Source: Parahaliea mediterranea (GTDB lineage: Bacteria > Pseudomonadota > Gammaproteobacteria > Pseudomonadales > Halieaceae). Taken from it: 64,000 nucleotides of DNA. The position numbers and the translations under genes were made by a program. Shown here in pieces: positions 33,393 to 42,932 of the stretch (within the stretch, counting starts at the first letter, position 1; each line of letters opens with the position of its first letter). The notes beneath the pieces are model-generated. The model did no database searches and was not told the origin of the DNA. It worked only from the letters and a program-made list of their open reading frames with translations. The DNA lies in the NCBI RefSeq assembly GCF_003402235.1, contig NZ_QEWO01000008.1:1-64000 (forward strand), in the 5' to 3' direction.

Positions 33393-35348
33393 ATGCTCGA
33401 CCACCTGAAAGCCTCGGTGGAACCCATCACCGAAAGCGATGCGGATATCCGCGAAAAACTGTGGGAACTGAACGTGCCCGCCCTGCTGATGAGCATTGTG
33501 CACATGAGCGGCGACACCAGCGTGCTGTCGCGCTACCCGGCGCCGCGCATGATGGATGTGGTGGCGGCCGGCGCCAGCGGCGAACAGCTGCTGGAGGGCG
33601 GCTACACCCGCGAGCAGGCCGCGCAGATTCACGAAGAAGTGCTGGCCGCCATTGCCGCCTACCAGGCCCGGGGCAACCAGCTGCCGGAACTGGATGACAC
33701 CGTGGTCAGCGAGCTTTACACCTTTATGTGCGGCCACGAGCTGGACGAACGCTACGAAAACTTCATCCGCGAGGAAATCGCCCTGGACGGGGTGGACCAT
33801 CGCGGCCTGAACCTGGACAGCGAGGCACTGAAGGCCGCCGGGGCCGACTTCCCGGTGGTGATCATCGGCGGCGGCATGGGCGGTGTGCTGGCCGGCATCC
33901 GCCTGGGGGAGGCCGGCGTTCCCTACACCCTGATCGAGAAAAACCCCGGCCTTGGCGGCACCTGGTTCGAGAACCACTACCCCGGCTGCCGGGTGGATGT
34001 GCCCGGCCACAGCTACAGCTATTCCTTCGAGCCCAACCACGAGTGGACCTGCCACTTCCCGCTGGCGGACGAGATTCGCGCCTACTTCGACCGCTGCGCC
34101 GCCGACTACGGCGTCAAGGCCCACACCCGCTTCAATACCGAGGTGGAAAGCGCCCAGTGGGATGACGCCAGCGCCACCTGGCGCGTTACCGTGGTGGATG
34201 CCAACGGCCAGCGCGACACCCTCACCGCCCGCGCCGTGATCAGTGCCGTGGGCCAGCTCAACCGGCCCAAACTGCCGGAGATCGAAGGCATCGACAGCTT
34301 TGCCGGCCCCCTGTTCCACTCCGGCGCCTGGCCCGAGGGGCTGGACTTGGCTGGCAAAAAAGTGGCGGTGATCGGCTCCGGCGCCAGCGCCTTCCAGATC
34401 ATTCCCGAGATGGCCGACACCGCCGGCGAACTCACCGTGTTCCAGCGTTCGCCAGCGTGGATGTTCCCCAACCCCGGCTACCACGTGGAAGTGGGCGAGG
34501 GCCAGCGCTGGGCGCTGAAGAAGCTGCCCTACTACAGCAAGTGGTACCGCTTCTGGCTGTTCTACACCTCCATTGAAGGGGTGTACGACAAAACCCTGGT
34601 GGACCCCACCTGGCAGGACAGCCGTTCGGTGAGCGCCGCCAACGACGAAATGCGCCAGGCCCTGACCGCGTGGATTGAATCCCAGGTGCAGGACCCGGCC
34701 CTGCTGGAAAAAGTGCTGCCCACCTACCCGCCCTTTGGCAAGCGCATCCTGCAGGACAACGGCTCCTACCTGGCCGCCCTGCAAAAAGACAACGTGACGC
34801 TGGTCACCGAGGGCATTACCGCCATTGAGCCCGCCGGCGTGCGCACTGCCGACGGCGTGCTGCATCAGGTGGACGCCATCGCCTGCGCCACCGGCTTTTA
34901 CGCCGACCGCTTCCTGTTCCCCATGCAGGTTACCGGCCGCGACGGCGTCAACCTCAACGACCAGTGGGGCGACACCAACGGCCGCGCCTACCTCGGCATC
35001 ACCGTGCCCAACTTCCCCAACCTGTTCTGCATCTACGGCCCCAACACCAACCTGGTGGTGGCCGGCAGCATCGCCCACAACGCGGAGTCGCAGGTGAATT
35101 ACATCCTGCGCAGCATTCGCCTGCTGCTGGAAGGCGGCCACGCCAGCATGGACGTGCGCCAGGACGTGCACGATGCCTACAACAACGAGGTGGATCGCAT
35201 CAACGCCGACACCGCCTGGGGCTGGGAAGGGGTGAGCAACTGGTACAAAAACGACGCCGGTCGGGTAACCGCCAACCTGCCCTTTCGCATTATCGACTAC
35301 TGGCAAATGACCAAGCAGCCGAAGCCGGAGGATTATCGCTTCGGCTGA
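33393..35348 (+). CDS. Type I Baeyer-Villiger monooxygenase with N-terminal extension
   Basis: A 651-residue FAD/NADPH monooxygenase that converts ketones to esters or lactones. First Rossmann motif VVIIGGGMGGVLAGIRL (about residue 157), then GGTWFENHYPGCRVDVPGHS, the BVMO fingerprint FAGPLFHSGAWP (about 303-314) and second Rossmann VAVIGSGASAFQ (about 323). The ~150-residue N-terminal extension resembles that of 4-hydroxyacetophenone monooxygenase, which also has about 640 residues. GGAGA lies 7 nt before the ATG. A LuxR regulator and a quinone oxidoreductase follow on the same strand. The natural ketone is unknown; aryl or cyclic ketones are likely candidates. Confidence 0.92.
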   Translation: MLDHLKASVEPITESDADIREKLWELNVPALLMSIVHMSGDTSVLSRYPAPRMMDVVAAGASGEQLLEGGYTREQAAQIHEEVLAAIAAYQARGNQLPELDDTVVSELYTFMCGHELDERYENFIREEIALDGVDHRGLNLDSEALKAAGADFPVVIIGGGMGGVLAGIRLGEAGVPYTLIEKNPGLGGTWFENHYPGCRVDVPGHSYSYSFEPNHEWTCHFPLADEIRAYFDRCAADYGVKAHTRFNTEVESAQWDDASATWRVTVVDANGQRDTLTARAVISAVGQLNRPKLPEIEGIDSFAGPLFHSGAWPEGLDLAGKKVAVIGSGASAFQIIPEMADTAGELTVFQRSPAWMFPNPGYHVEVGEGQRWALKKLPYYSKWYRFWLFYTSIEGVYDKTLVDPTWQDSRSVSAANDEMRQALTAWIESQVQDPALLEKVLPTYPPFGKRILQDNGSYLAALQKDNVTLVTEGITAIEPAGVRTADGVLHQVDAIACATGFYADRFLFPMQVTGRDGVNLNDQWGDTNGRAYLGITVPNFPNLFCIYGPNTNLVVAGSIAHNAESQVNYILRSIRLLLEGGHASMDVRQDVHDAYNNEVDRINADTAWGWEGVSNWYKNDAGRVTANLPFRIIDYWQMTKQPKPEDYRFG

Positions 35349-35379
35349 GGCCGCCGGCTCCAGCGCGAGCCAGTGGCTA

Positions 35380-35400
35380 GGGTATCCTTGGGCGATACCC
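35380..35400. promoter_or_regulatory. Inverted repeat before the LuxR gene
   Basis: GGGTATC-CTTGGGC-GATACCC: perfect 7-bp arms around 7 nt, ending 18 nt before the LuxR start. It may be an autoregulatory operator or a leader hairpin that could affect the ribosome binding site. Confidence 0.5.
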
Positions 35401-35418
35401 CCAGCAACGAGACCCGCC

Positions 35419-36564
35419 ATGTTACCGAGCCTGGATGACTTCAATCGCCTGGTGGCCGCCCTGTACCACGGCCACCAGGAAGACGCACCCTGGGAGAATT
35501 TTCTGGAACAGCTGTGCGCCATGAGCGCCGCCCGGCTCACCGTGCTGGGCTTTACCCGCCCGCGCCCGGGTGACCCCGGCGTGTTGTTTATCGGCGGCAT
35601 GCAGTTTGACGCGGCCAACCAGCGGCAGTACGCGGACCGCTTTGGCGCCTTCGATCCTTTCGTCAACCTGCCGGATCGGCAGGCGGTGACACTGGAGGAG
35701 ATGCTGCCCCTCACCCAGCTGCGGGAGACCGTGTACTACCAGGAGTTCATGCAGCCCTACGACTGCGTGCAGGTGCTGGGCGTGGACGTGCAGCGCCAGG
35801 GCCGTACCGGTGCCTTCCTGCGCGCCCTGCGCGGCGAGCAGGAAGCGCCCTTCAACGATCACGACAAGGCGCTGTTCAACCTGCTGGTGAGCCACCTGCC
35901 ACAGCTGCTGGACTTGCTCGACCACGACACCCACCACGCCTTTGAAAGCCGTCTGTACAACGACATTGCCCAGCGCCTGGAAATGGGCACCATCCTGCTG
36001 GATGCCGAGCAGCGCATCGTGCACAGCAACCCGGTGGCCCGCCACCTGCTGGAGCAGGGCCTGGGCCTGCGCGAGCGCAACCACACCCTGGTGGCCACCC
36101 ACCCGGGTGATAACCGCCGCCTGCAGGCACTGCTGCGGCAGTACCAGGGTGACACCCCGAACCAGCCAGCCATCACCAGCGCCATGCCCCTGACCGGCGA
36201 CGACCCGGCGGCGCGGCGCATGCTGCTGATCAAGCCCCTCACCAGCGCCGCCGGCATCATTTTGCCGGCCACGCCCCAGGGCAGCGACCGCCGCCCCACC
36301 CTGGCCATTTACATCAGCACGCCGGAAAACCTGAGCGGCGAGCAGCAGGGCTTGCTGCAGCAACTGTTCGACTTCACCCCCAGCGAAGCGCGCCTGGCCA
36401 TTGCCCTGGCCAATGGCCGCAGCCTGGAAGAAATCGCCGAAGACCTTTCCGTCAGCCGCAATACCCTGCGCACCCACCTGCGCGGCGCCTTCCAGAAAAC
36501 CGGGGTGAACCAGCAATCGGCCCTGGTCAGCCTGGTGCTGCGCAGCGTGGCGGGGCTCGGCTGA
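35419..36564 (+). CDS. LuxR-family regulator with PAS-like sensor region
   Basis: A 381-residue regulator. The C-terminal ~65 residues are a LuxR HTH (FDFTPSEARLAIALANGRSL, EEIAEDLSVSRNTLRTHLRG). The N-terminal ~200 residues have no receiver phosphorylation site and resemble the sensor region of stand-alone LuxR proteins found in catabolic clusters, followed by a PAS-like stretch (LDAEQRIVHSNPVARHLLEQ). It sits 70 nt after the BVMO gene and 47 nt before a quinone oxidoreductase, so it may control this locus. An inverted repeat lies just before its start. Confidence 0.85.
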   Translation: MLPSLDDFNRLVAALYHGHQEDAPWENFLEQLCAMSAARLTVLGFTRPRPGDPGVLFIGGMQFDAANQRQYADRFGAFDPFVNLPDRQAVTLEEMLPLTQLRETVYYQEFMQPYDCVQVLGVDVQRQGRTGAFLRALRGEQEAPFNDHDKALFNLLVSHLPQLLDLLDHDTHHAFESRLYNDIAQRLEMGTILLDAEQRIVHSNPVARHLLEQGLGLRERNHTLVATHPGDNRRLQALLRQYQGDTPNQPAITSAMPLTGDDPAARRMLLIKPLTSAAGIILPATPQGSDRRPTLAIYISTPENLSGEQQGLLQQLFDFTPSEARLAIALANGRSLEEIAEDLSVSRNTLRTHLRGAFQKTGVNQQSALVSLVLRSVAGLG

Positions 36565-36611
36565 CGCGCGATTTGACACCCCAATTTGCCAACCCAACCT
36601 GAGGAAACACC

Positions 36612-37592
36612 ATGCACGCGATGCTCATTCGCCAGACCGGCGGCCCGGAAGTGTTTGAATACGCCGAGATCGACACCCCCGAACCCGGCCCGGGAGAGGT
36701 GCTGATCAAGGTCAGCTATGCGGGCGTCAACCCCGCCGACTGGAAGAACCGCCAGGGCTACCTGGAGCAGTACCGGCCCTACGTCTTCCCCTACATTATC
36801 GGGTTTGACGCCGCCGGCACCGTGGCTGGTGTGGGCGCGGGCGTGAGCGGCTTTGCCATTGGCGATCGGGTGTTCACCCCCACCAACCACGGCCAGGGCG
36901 GCCAGGGCAGCTACGCCCAGTACACCCTGGCCAACGCCGACCGGGTGGCCCACATTCCCGCTGGACTGGACGAGCGCGACGCCGCCGCCCTGCCGGTGGC
37001 GGCGCTGACCGCCTGGCAGGGCCTGTTTGATCGCGGCGGCCTGCAGAGCGGGCAGACCGCCATGATCCACGGCGGCTCCGGTGGCCTCGGCAGCTTTGCC
37101 GTGCAGTTTGCGCGCTGGGCCGGCGCGCGGGTGGCCGCCACCTGCTCCAGTGCCAATGTCGACTACCTGCGCGAACTGGGCGTGGAGCGCGTCATCGACT
37201 ACCGCAAGGAAAACATCGCCCAGGCCATTGCCGAGTGGGCGCCAGGCGGGCTGGACTACCTGATGGACGCGGTGGGGGTCAGCACCCTGCCCAACGGCCT
37301 GGACCTGGTGCGCACCGGCGGCACCTTCGTCAGCATTCCCACCCTGGTGGACGATGGCGATATTCCCGGGGCCATGGGCGCCGCTGCAGAAAAAGGTGTG
37401 AACCGCGTGTTCTCGGTGATGGACGATAACGACTGCGCCACCACCCTGGCAAAAATTGCCGGCCTGCTGGCGGCGGGCGACATCCGCCTGCCGCCGGTGC
37501 GCGAATACCCCCTGCAGGATGTTGCCGAGGTTCACCGCCAGCTGCAGGAAGGGCACAACCGCGGCAAGATGGTGTTGAAGGTGGACGCTTAA
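36612..37592 (+). CDS. Zinc-independent MDR quinone oxidoreductase
   Basis: A 326-residue NADPH-dependent medium-chain reductase of the QOR/zeta-crystallin type. It has YAGVNPADWKNRQGYL near the N terminus, and the cofactor-binding ALPVAALTAWQGLFDRGGLQ and IHGGSGGLGSFAVQFARWAG segments (AxxGxxG variant). Cys/His zinc ligands of alcohol dehydrogenases are absent. It reduces quinones or activated enones in the cytoplasm. GAGGAAA lies 7 nt before the ATG. Third of three same-strand genes after the BVMO; probably a redox partner step in the same degradation. Confidence 0.88.
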   Translation: MHAMLIRQTGGPEVFEYAEIDTPEPGPGEVLIKVSYAGVNPADWKNRQGYLEQYRPYVFPYIIGFDAAGTVAGVGAGVSGFAIGDRVFTPTNHGQGGQGSYAQYTLANADRVAHIPAGLDERDAAALPVAALTAWQGLFDRGGLQSGQTAMIHGGSGGLGSFAVQFARWAGARVAATCSSANVDYLRELGVERVIDYRKENIAQAIAEWAPGGLDYLMDAVGVSTLPNGLDLVRTGGTFVSIPTLVDDGDIPGAMGAAAEKGVNRVFSVMDDNDCATTLAKIAGLLAAGDIRLPPVREYPLQDVAEVHRQLQEGHNRGKMVLKVDA

Positions 37593-37686
37593 GCGCGGGC
37601 GCCCAACACCCGGCCATTCGCTAGCCACCCCGCACCCGCGCCGCCCGGCGCGTTCTCCCCCGCAACCGGCAACGGTTCAACAAGCC

Positions 37687-37708
37687 AACCGGCGCCCCGG
37701 CGCCGGTT
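37687..37708. terminator. Strong hairpin before the third TBDR gene
   Basis: AACCGGCGCC-CC-GGCGCCGGTT is a perfect 10-bp GC-rich inverted repeat, 95 nt after the quinone oxidoreductase stop. No T-run follows, so it is a terminator or mRNA-stabilising hairpin of uncertain strength. Confidence 0.5.
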
Positions 37709-37798
37709 GCGATTCATCCATATGCATGAAGCTTGCGGCGAAACCGCTCTCCTAGAATCCCGGGCCCGAACATAACAATACCCATTAGAGGTTCCGCC

Positions 37799-40288
37799 AT
37801 GAAAGCACGCCCGGCCCCAACCGGATTCCCCCTGACTGCCCTGTCCCTTGCCGTTGCGCTGGCCAGCGCGCCCGCCCTGGCCCAGGACGGCAGCCGCGCC
37901 ACCGCCCTGGAAGAAGTGGTGGTCACCGCGCAGAAGCGGGAGGAATCCCTGCAGGATGCGCCCATCGCAATCTCCGCGTTTTCCCCCGCGGCCATTGAGA
38001 GCATGGGCATCGAGCAGGTAACGGATGTCACCCACTTCACCCCGAATATGTCCATGCACCGCCAGTCGGCCTCCAACGCCACGGTGAACTTCGCCATTCG
38101 CGGCATTACCGAGCCGGAGCCCTCCATGAGTGTGGACCCGGCGGTGGGCGTTTACATGGACGGTATCTACATGGCGCGCAACAACGGCCTGGCCTTCGAC
38201 GTGGTGGACCTGGAGCGCATTGAAGTGCTGCGCGGCCCCCAGGGTACCCTGTACGGCCGCAACAGCACCGGCGGCGCCATCAACATTGTGACCGCCAAGC
38301 CCAGCGGCGAATTTGAATTCCAGCAAAGCCTGAGCGTGGGCAACTACGATCGCCTGAAGGCCCACACCATTGTGGATTTGCCCACCTTCGCCGGTGTCTC
38401 CGCCAAGCTGTCCTACCTGTACGACACCCGCGGCGGCTGGGTGGACAACGACACCACCAACTTCCAGCAGGGCAAGGCCGACGACTTCGGCGAGCAGGAC
38501 AACGACGCTTGGCACGTGGCCCTGAACTGGGCGCCCACCGACACCCTGAGCTTTGACTACAGCTACGACGGCACCAAGGGCACCGGCACCCCGGCGGCCT
38601 TCCAGCTGAGCCACGCCGAAGCAATGCCGGCCTCGGTGTTTGGCGCCAACTTCGACCCGACCCTGACCTTCGGCCCCGGCGCCAACGACGGCGGCATTGC
38701 CGACTCGGTGCTGCTTGGCACCTACGCTGCCTTTGGCAACCAGCCGGTATCCGGCGCCTGCTCTACCGACCCGTCCTGCGTGGCCTTTGCCAACACCGCC
38801 AACCCGGCCTTTGGCGGCGCCAGCCCGGCCCAGGCCCAGCTGGGCACCTTCCTCGGCGTGTACAGCAATGCCGTGGCGGCGGCCGACGAAGACCGCAAGG
38901 ACGCCCTGAACATTCCCTACGCCGGCGAAGAGGAGATGGACATCCAGGGCCACAGCCTGACTGGTGCCTGGGACATCACCGACTACCTCACCGTGAAGTC
39001 CCTCACCGGTTACCGCGAAATGGAACTGCGCCACCGCACCGGCCTGTCCGGCGGCGGTTTCCTGGACACCGGCAACAGCGTGGTAACCCTGTTTGCCGCC
39101 GGCGCGCCCAACCGCAAGTCCCACGAACAGTTCTCCCAGGAACTGCAGTTTCTGGGCGACGTAGGCCAGTTCCAGTACCTGGCGGGCCTGTACTACTTCA
39201 ATGAAAAGGCCACCGAAGTCACCCGCGAGCAGACGCCCTTTGTGTTCGGCAGCTTCGGCACCGCCCGCAGCTACGACACCGACAACTCCGCCTGGGCGGC
39301 CTTCGGCCAGCTCACCTGGACCCCAGCTGCCCTGGACGAGCGCCTGGATGTCACCCTGGGCCTGCGCTACACCGAGGACGAGCGTGAGATTGTCATTGAA
39401 GAAACCCTGGCGGGCATGCCGGCCAGCGGCAGCTTCGATACCTCCTTCGAGAACACCAGCGGCAGCCTGACCGTGGACTACGCCTTCACCATCGACACCA
39501 CCGGCTACTTCCGCATTGCCACCGGCTACAAGGCGGGGGGCTTCCTGTCGCGCACCTCCATCGCCAACCAGCGTCCCTTTGATGCCGAGACGCTCACCTC
39601 CTACGAGCTGGGGCTGAAGTCCCAGTGGCTGGACAACCGCCTGCGCCTGAACGGCGCGGTGTTCTACAGCGAATACGACGACAAGCAGGTAACCCAGTTT
39701 GTGCCCACCGCCACTGGCGCCGAAAGCACCGTGCAGAACGCCGCCGCGGCCAGCTACCAGGGCCTGGAACTGGAACTGCTCGCCATTCCGCTGGAGGGCC
39801 TGACCCTGAATGTGAGCTACGGCTACCTGGACCCGGAGTACGACGAGTACACCTTCTTCGACCCCACCGGCCAGTTCTGCGGCGCCCCCGGCACCACCTG
39901 CGATGTGAGCGACCGCGGCGTGTTCGCCAACGCGCCGGAAAACACCGCCTCCGCCGGTGTGCAGTACGACTTCCCCTACTTTGGCGTTGGCCAGCTCAGC
40001 GCCCGGGTGGACGTTGCCTACAGCGACGGCTACACCTATGGCACGGTGAAAGGTCGCTTCGACGAGTACGTGCGCAACGACCCCTTCACCCTGGTGAACG
40101 CGCGGATGATTCTCTCCGACATCAGCCTGGGCGACGCCGGCGACCTCACCGCCACTCTCTGGGGCAAGAACCTGACCGACGAGTTCTACCGCCAGAGCGG
40201 CATCGGCGCCTTTGAATCGCTGGGCTTTGCCGGTGTGGTCTACAACCCACCGCGGATGTACGGTATCGACCTCGACTACCGCTTCTGA
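37799..40288 (+). CDS. TonB-dependent receptor, paired with SDR
   Basis: An 829-residue outer-membrane receptor. Signal peptide ends APALAQ; TonB box LEEVVVTAQKREE; plug motifs LERIEVLRGPQGTLYGRN and STGGAINIVTAKP; barrel ends GIDLDYRF. It is longer than the other receptors here because of extracellular loops, one with two Cys pairs (ACSTDPSC, FCGAPGTTC). ATG 37799 has AGAGG 8 nt upstream; the open frame from 37733 lacks one. An SDR gene follows after 13 nt, so they are co-transcribed. Receptors with this plug style are abundant in marine gammaproteobacteria and sphingomonads degrading hydrophobic or aromatic compounds. Cargo unknown. Confidence 0.92.
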   Translation: MKARPAPTGFPLTALSLAVALASAPALAQDGSRATALEEVVVTAQKREESLQDAPIAISAFSPAAIESMGIEQVTDVTHFTPNMSMHRQSASNATVNFAIRGITEPEPSMSVDPAVGVYMDGIYMARNNGLAFDVVDLERIEVLRGPQGTLYGRNSTGGAINIVTAKPSGEFEFQQSLSVGNYDRLKAHTIVDLPTFAGVSAKLSYLYDTRGGWVDNDTTNFQQGKADDFGEQDNDAWHVALNWAPTDTLSFDYSYDGTKGTGTPAAFQLSHAEAMPASVFGANFDPTLTFGPGANDGGIADSVLLGTYAAFGNQPVSGACSTDPSCVAFANTANPAFGGASPAQAQLGTFLGVYSNAVAAADEDRKDALNIPYAGEEEMDIQGHSLTGAWDITDYLTVKSLTGYREMELRHRTGLSGGGFLDTGNSVVTLFAAGAPNRKSHEQFSQELQFLGDVGQFQYLAGLYYFNEKATEVTREQTPFVFGSFGTARSYDTDNSAWAAFGQLTWTPAALDERLDVTLGLRYTEDEREIVIEETLAGMPASGSFDTSFENTSGSLTVDYAFTIDTTGYFRIATGYKAGGFLSRTSIANQRPFDAETLTSYELGLKSQWLDNRLRLNGAVFYSEYDDKQVTQFVPTATGAESTVQNAAAASYQGLELELLAIPLEGLTLNVSYGYLDPEYDEYTFFDPTGQFCGAPGTTCDVSDRGVFANAPENTASAGVQYDFPYFGVGQLSARVDVAYSDGYTYGTVKGRFDEYVRNDPFTLVNARMILSDISLGDAGDLTATLWGKNLTDEFYRQSGIGAFESLGFAGVVYNPPRMYGIDLDYRF

Positions 40289-40301
40289 GGGGGCAGCTGC
40301 C

Positions 40302-41150
40302 ATGACAGACAAGCAATCGCTTCAGGGCCAGTCGGCCCTGGTGACCGGCGGCGCCGGCGGCATTGGCGCCGCCTGTGCCGCGCGCTTGGTGGCCGATGGC
40401 GCCGCGGTGACCCTGATGGGCCGCCGGCAGGACAAGCTCGAAGCCGCCCGCGCGGCCATTCTGGCCAGTCATCCAGACGCCGAGGTTGCCCTCTGCGTGG
40501 GCGATGCCCAGGTAGAGGCGGACGTAAAGCGCGCCGCCCAGCAGGCCTTCGAGGTGCGCCAGCGGCTGGATATCGTGGTGCCCACGGTGGGCGGCGGTGG
40601 TTTCATGCCGCTGATGATGCAGAGCCTGGACGGGTTGATGCAGGAGCTGCAGATCAACATCGGCACGGCCTTTCTTGCCATTCGCCACTGCGCGCCGCTG
40701 ATGGAAAAGGGCGGCGCCATCGTCTGCATTTCCTCCACCACCGCGGCCATGCCCTTTCCCTGGCTGTCGGCCTACTGCGCCGGCAAGGCGGGGCTGGAGG
40801 GGCTGATCAAGTCAGCGGCGGACGAGCTGGCCAGCGCCGGTATCCGCATTAACGCCGTGCGCCCAGGCCTGACCCGCAGCGAGGCCACCGGCCCCATGTT
40901 TGCCAGCGAAGACACCCTGGCCGCCTTCGACGAGCAGATCCCCCTGCGCCGCACCGGCGAGGGGGAGGATATCGCCGAGGGCGTGCGCTACCTGGCGGGC
41001 CCCGAGTCCAGCTGGGTGACGGGCCAGTGCTACAACATCGATGGCGGCCAGGGCCTGCGCCGCCACCCCGATATGACCGAGGCGCTGGCGGCGGCCTTCG
41101 GCGAGGACGCCCTGGCGGCGATCACGGCGGGCAAGCCCTTTCCCGCCTGA
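40302..41150 (+). CDS. Short-chain dehydrogenase/reductase
   Basis: A 282-residue classical SDR. Cofactor motif TGGAGGIG (about residues 14-21), GRRQDK downstream of strand 2, catalytic Ser in CISSTTAAMP, Tyr-Lys in YCAGK, and the C-terminal GQCYNIDGGQGLRR. NADPH preference is suggested by the Arg-Arg after strand 2. The usual NNAG motif is replaced by PTVGGGG, which is unusual. ATG 40302 has GAGGGGG upstream. It is coupled to the TBDR by a 13-nt gap, implying it acts on the imported alcohol or ketone. Confidence 0.88.
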   Translation: MTDKQSLQGQSALVTGGAGGIGAACAARLVADGAAVTLMGRRQDKLEAARAAILASHPDAEVALCVGDAQVEADVKRAAQQAFEVRQRLDIVVPTVGGGGFMPLMMQSLDGLMQELQINIGTAFLAIRHCAPLMEKGGAIVCISSTTAAMPFPWLSAYCAGKAGLEGLIKSAADELASAGIRINAVRPGLTRSEATGPMFASEDTLAAFDEQIPLRRTGEGEDIAEGVRYLAGPESSWVTGQCYNIDGGQGLRRHPDMTEALAAAFGEDALAAITAGKPFPA

Positions 41151-41183
41151 TTTGTTTTCCCTCTTTCGGCGAGCCGGCCCTGT

Positions 41184-42824
41184 TCAGGGGCCGGTTTTCG
41201 CCGCCTTTTCCGCAGCTTTCTGCGCTGCCACCAGCTCGCGCACATCCTCCAGCAGCTTGTTCTTGTCGAACACAATGCCGTCGCGAATGACATAGCGAAT
41301 ACCCTCGGTGCGCTCCAGGGTGTGCGTGTCGTCGTTCAGTTTGAGGTGGCCAGTGCCGTAGAGCACTTTGAAGTTGGCGACGGGGTTTTCGTTGACGATC
41401 ACCAGGTCGGCCTTCTTGCCGATCTCCACGCTGCCGATGTCCTCGGCCATGCCCAGTAGCTCGGCACCGTTCAGGGTGGCGGACTTCAGCACCTCCAGCG
41501 GGTGAAAGCCGGCCTCCTGCAGCAACTCCAGCTCGCGCACGTAGGCAAAGCCGTAGATTTTGTAGATAAAGCCCGCGTCGGAGCCCGCGGTCACCCGGCC
41601 GCCGGCGTTTTTGTAGTCGTTCACGAACTGCATCCAGCGCTGGTAGTTGCGCTTCCAGGCCACCTCGTCGGCGGTGGTCCAGTCGAAGAAGAACGACCCG
41701 TGCACCTCGGGGCTCGGCTCGAAGGCGCGCAGGATGTAGGGCATGGTGTAGTCGGCGTGCCAGGGGGCGTTGCGCGCGCGCATTACATCCCGGGCGGCCT
41801 CGTAAATGGTGAAGGTGGGGTCGAGGGTGAAGTCCAGGGCGATCAGCTCGTCGATGGTGGCCTGCCAGCGTTCTGAGCCGGGGGCCGCCGCCTGCAGCCA
41901 CAGCCGGCCGGCCTCGCCGAAGCGGTCCTGTTCGTTGCTGTAGTTGTAGTCGTAGGGGTAGTCCTGGATCACCCGGTCCTCGAACATGGCCTCGGGCAGG
42001 CCGTACCAGTGCTCCATGCTGTCCAGGCCCATGCGCGCGCTGTCCAACACGTTGGTGCCGGTCACAGAGAGCTGGGCGTGGTGGTAGGCGGTTTTCATGT
42101 CCAGCTTTTGCGCCTCATCCATGGCCGCTTCGATCAGCGCCGGCGATGCGCCGAGAAACTTGACCCCGTCCGCGCCGCGCTTGTTGACCGCACGCACCCA
42201 TTTACGCGCGGCCTCGGGCGAGGCCATGCTCTCGGGGAACATGGAATGCACCACCATGCGCGGGGCGCTGATCTCCCCTTTTGCGCTGCGCTGCTTGTGC
42301 TGCACCGTCCAGCCCAGCCCCATCATGGCGCCCACATCGCGCACGGTGGTCACCCCGTGGGCCAGCCACAGCTTGAGCACATACTCCGGGTCGGTGAGGG
42401 CGCCGGCGGCGGCGTGGGAGGGCGTGCCCAGGTGGGCGTGGGCGTCAATCAGCCCGGGCAACACGTACTGGCCGCTGGCGTCGATCACCCGCGTATTGCT
42501 GCCCCAGGAGTTGTCGCCGCCGTGGATGCCGGCGGTGCCGCCGCCGCGAATGTCCACAATGCGGTCGTTCTCGATCACGATGCTGACCGGCCCCCGGGGT
42601 GGCGCGCCGGTGCCATCCACCAGGTTGGCGTTGGCGATCACCAGGCGCTGGAAAGGCCCCTCGGCCTCATCGCCCCGGGGCGGCGCCATGCGCGGTGGGG
42701 CGATGCCCCGGGCCAGCACGGTACTGATCGCCTCCTCCCCCGGGGTGACATCGGCCGCCTGCACGGTGCAGGCCAGAAGGGCGCCAAGGCCCGCGTGCAG
42801 AAGGAAGGAGGGGCGAAGTGTCAT
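41184..42824 (-). CDS. Exported amidohydrolase-family enzyme
   Basis: A 546-residue metal-dependent hydrolase of the imidazolonepropionase/prolidase-like amidohydrolase group. A signal peptide (LLHAGLGALLACTVQAADV) sends it to the periplasm. Active-site motifs: LIDAHAHLG (metal HxH), GADGVKFLG (carbamylated Lys candidate), AYHHAQ, SMEHW and TAGSDAG (metal Asp). Related exported enzymes cleave dipeptides, N-acyl amino acids or lactams. It is convergent with the SDR gene and divergent from an exported D-2-hydroxyacid dehydrogenase; nothing ties it to a particular substrate. Confidence 0.87.
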   Translation of the reverse strand: MTLRPSFLLHAGLGALLACTVQAADVTPGEEAISTVLARGIAPPRMAPPRGDEAEGPFQRLVIANANLVDGTGAPPRGPVSIVIENDRIVDIRGGGTAGIHGGDNSWGSNTRVIDASGQYVLPGLIDAHAHLGTPSHAAAGALTDPEYVLKLWLAHGVTTVRDVGAMMGLGWTVQHKQRSAKGEISAPRMVVHSMFPESMASPEAARKWVRAVNKRGADGVKFLGASPALIEAAMDEAQKLDMKTAYHHAQLSVTGTNVLDSARMGLDSMEHWYGLPEAMFEDRVIQDYPYDYNYSNEQDRFGEAGRLWLQAAAPGSERWQATIDELIALDFTLDPTFTIYEAARDVMRARNAPWHADYTMPYILRAFEPSPEVHGSFFFDWTTADEVAWKRNYQRWMQFVNDYKNAGGRVTAGSDAGFIYKIYGFAYVRELELLQEAGFHPLEVLKSATLNGAELLGMAEDIGSVEIGKKADLVIVNENPVANFKVLYGTGHLKLNDDTHTLERTEGIRYVIRDGIVFDKNKLLEDVRELVAAQKAAEKAAKTGP

Positions 42825-42932
42825 GGTGGTGGTCCCGCTGGAATGTGGCCCTGACTATAGCACTGCCCCTCGCGCTAGCGGCAACGAGTGCCTATGCTTT
42901 ACATCAACGCCGTCAATTGCCAGGGAGTTGCC

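Noticed and set aside
37589-40312. 907-codon minus-strand open frame
   Set aside because: Antisense shadow of the third TBDR; low-complexity translation and no start signals.
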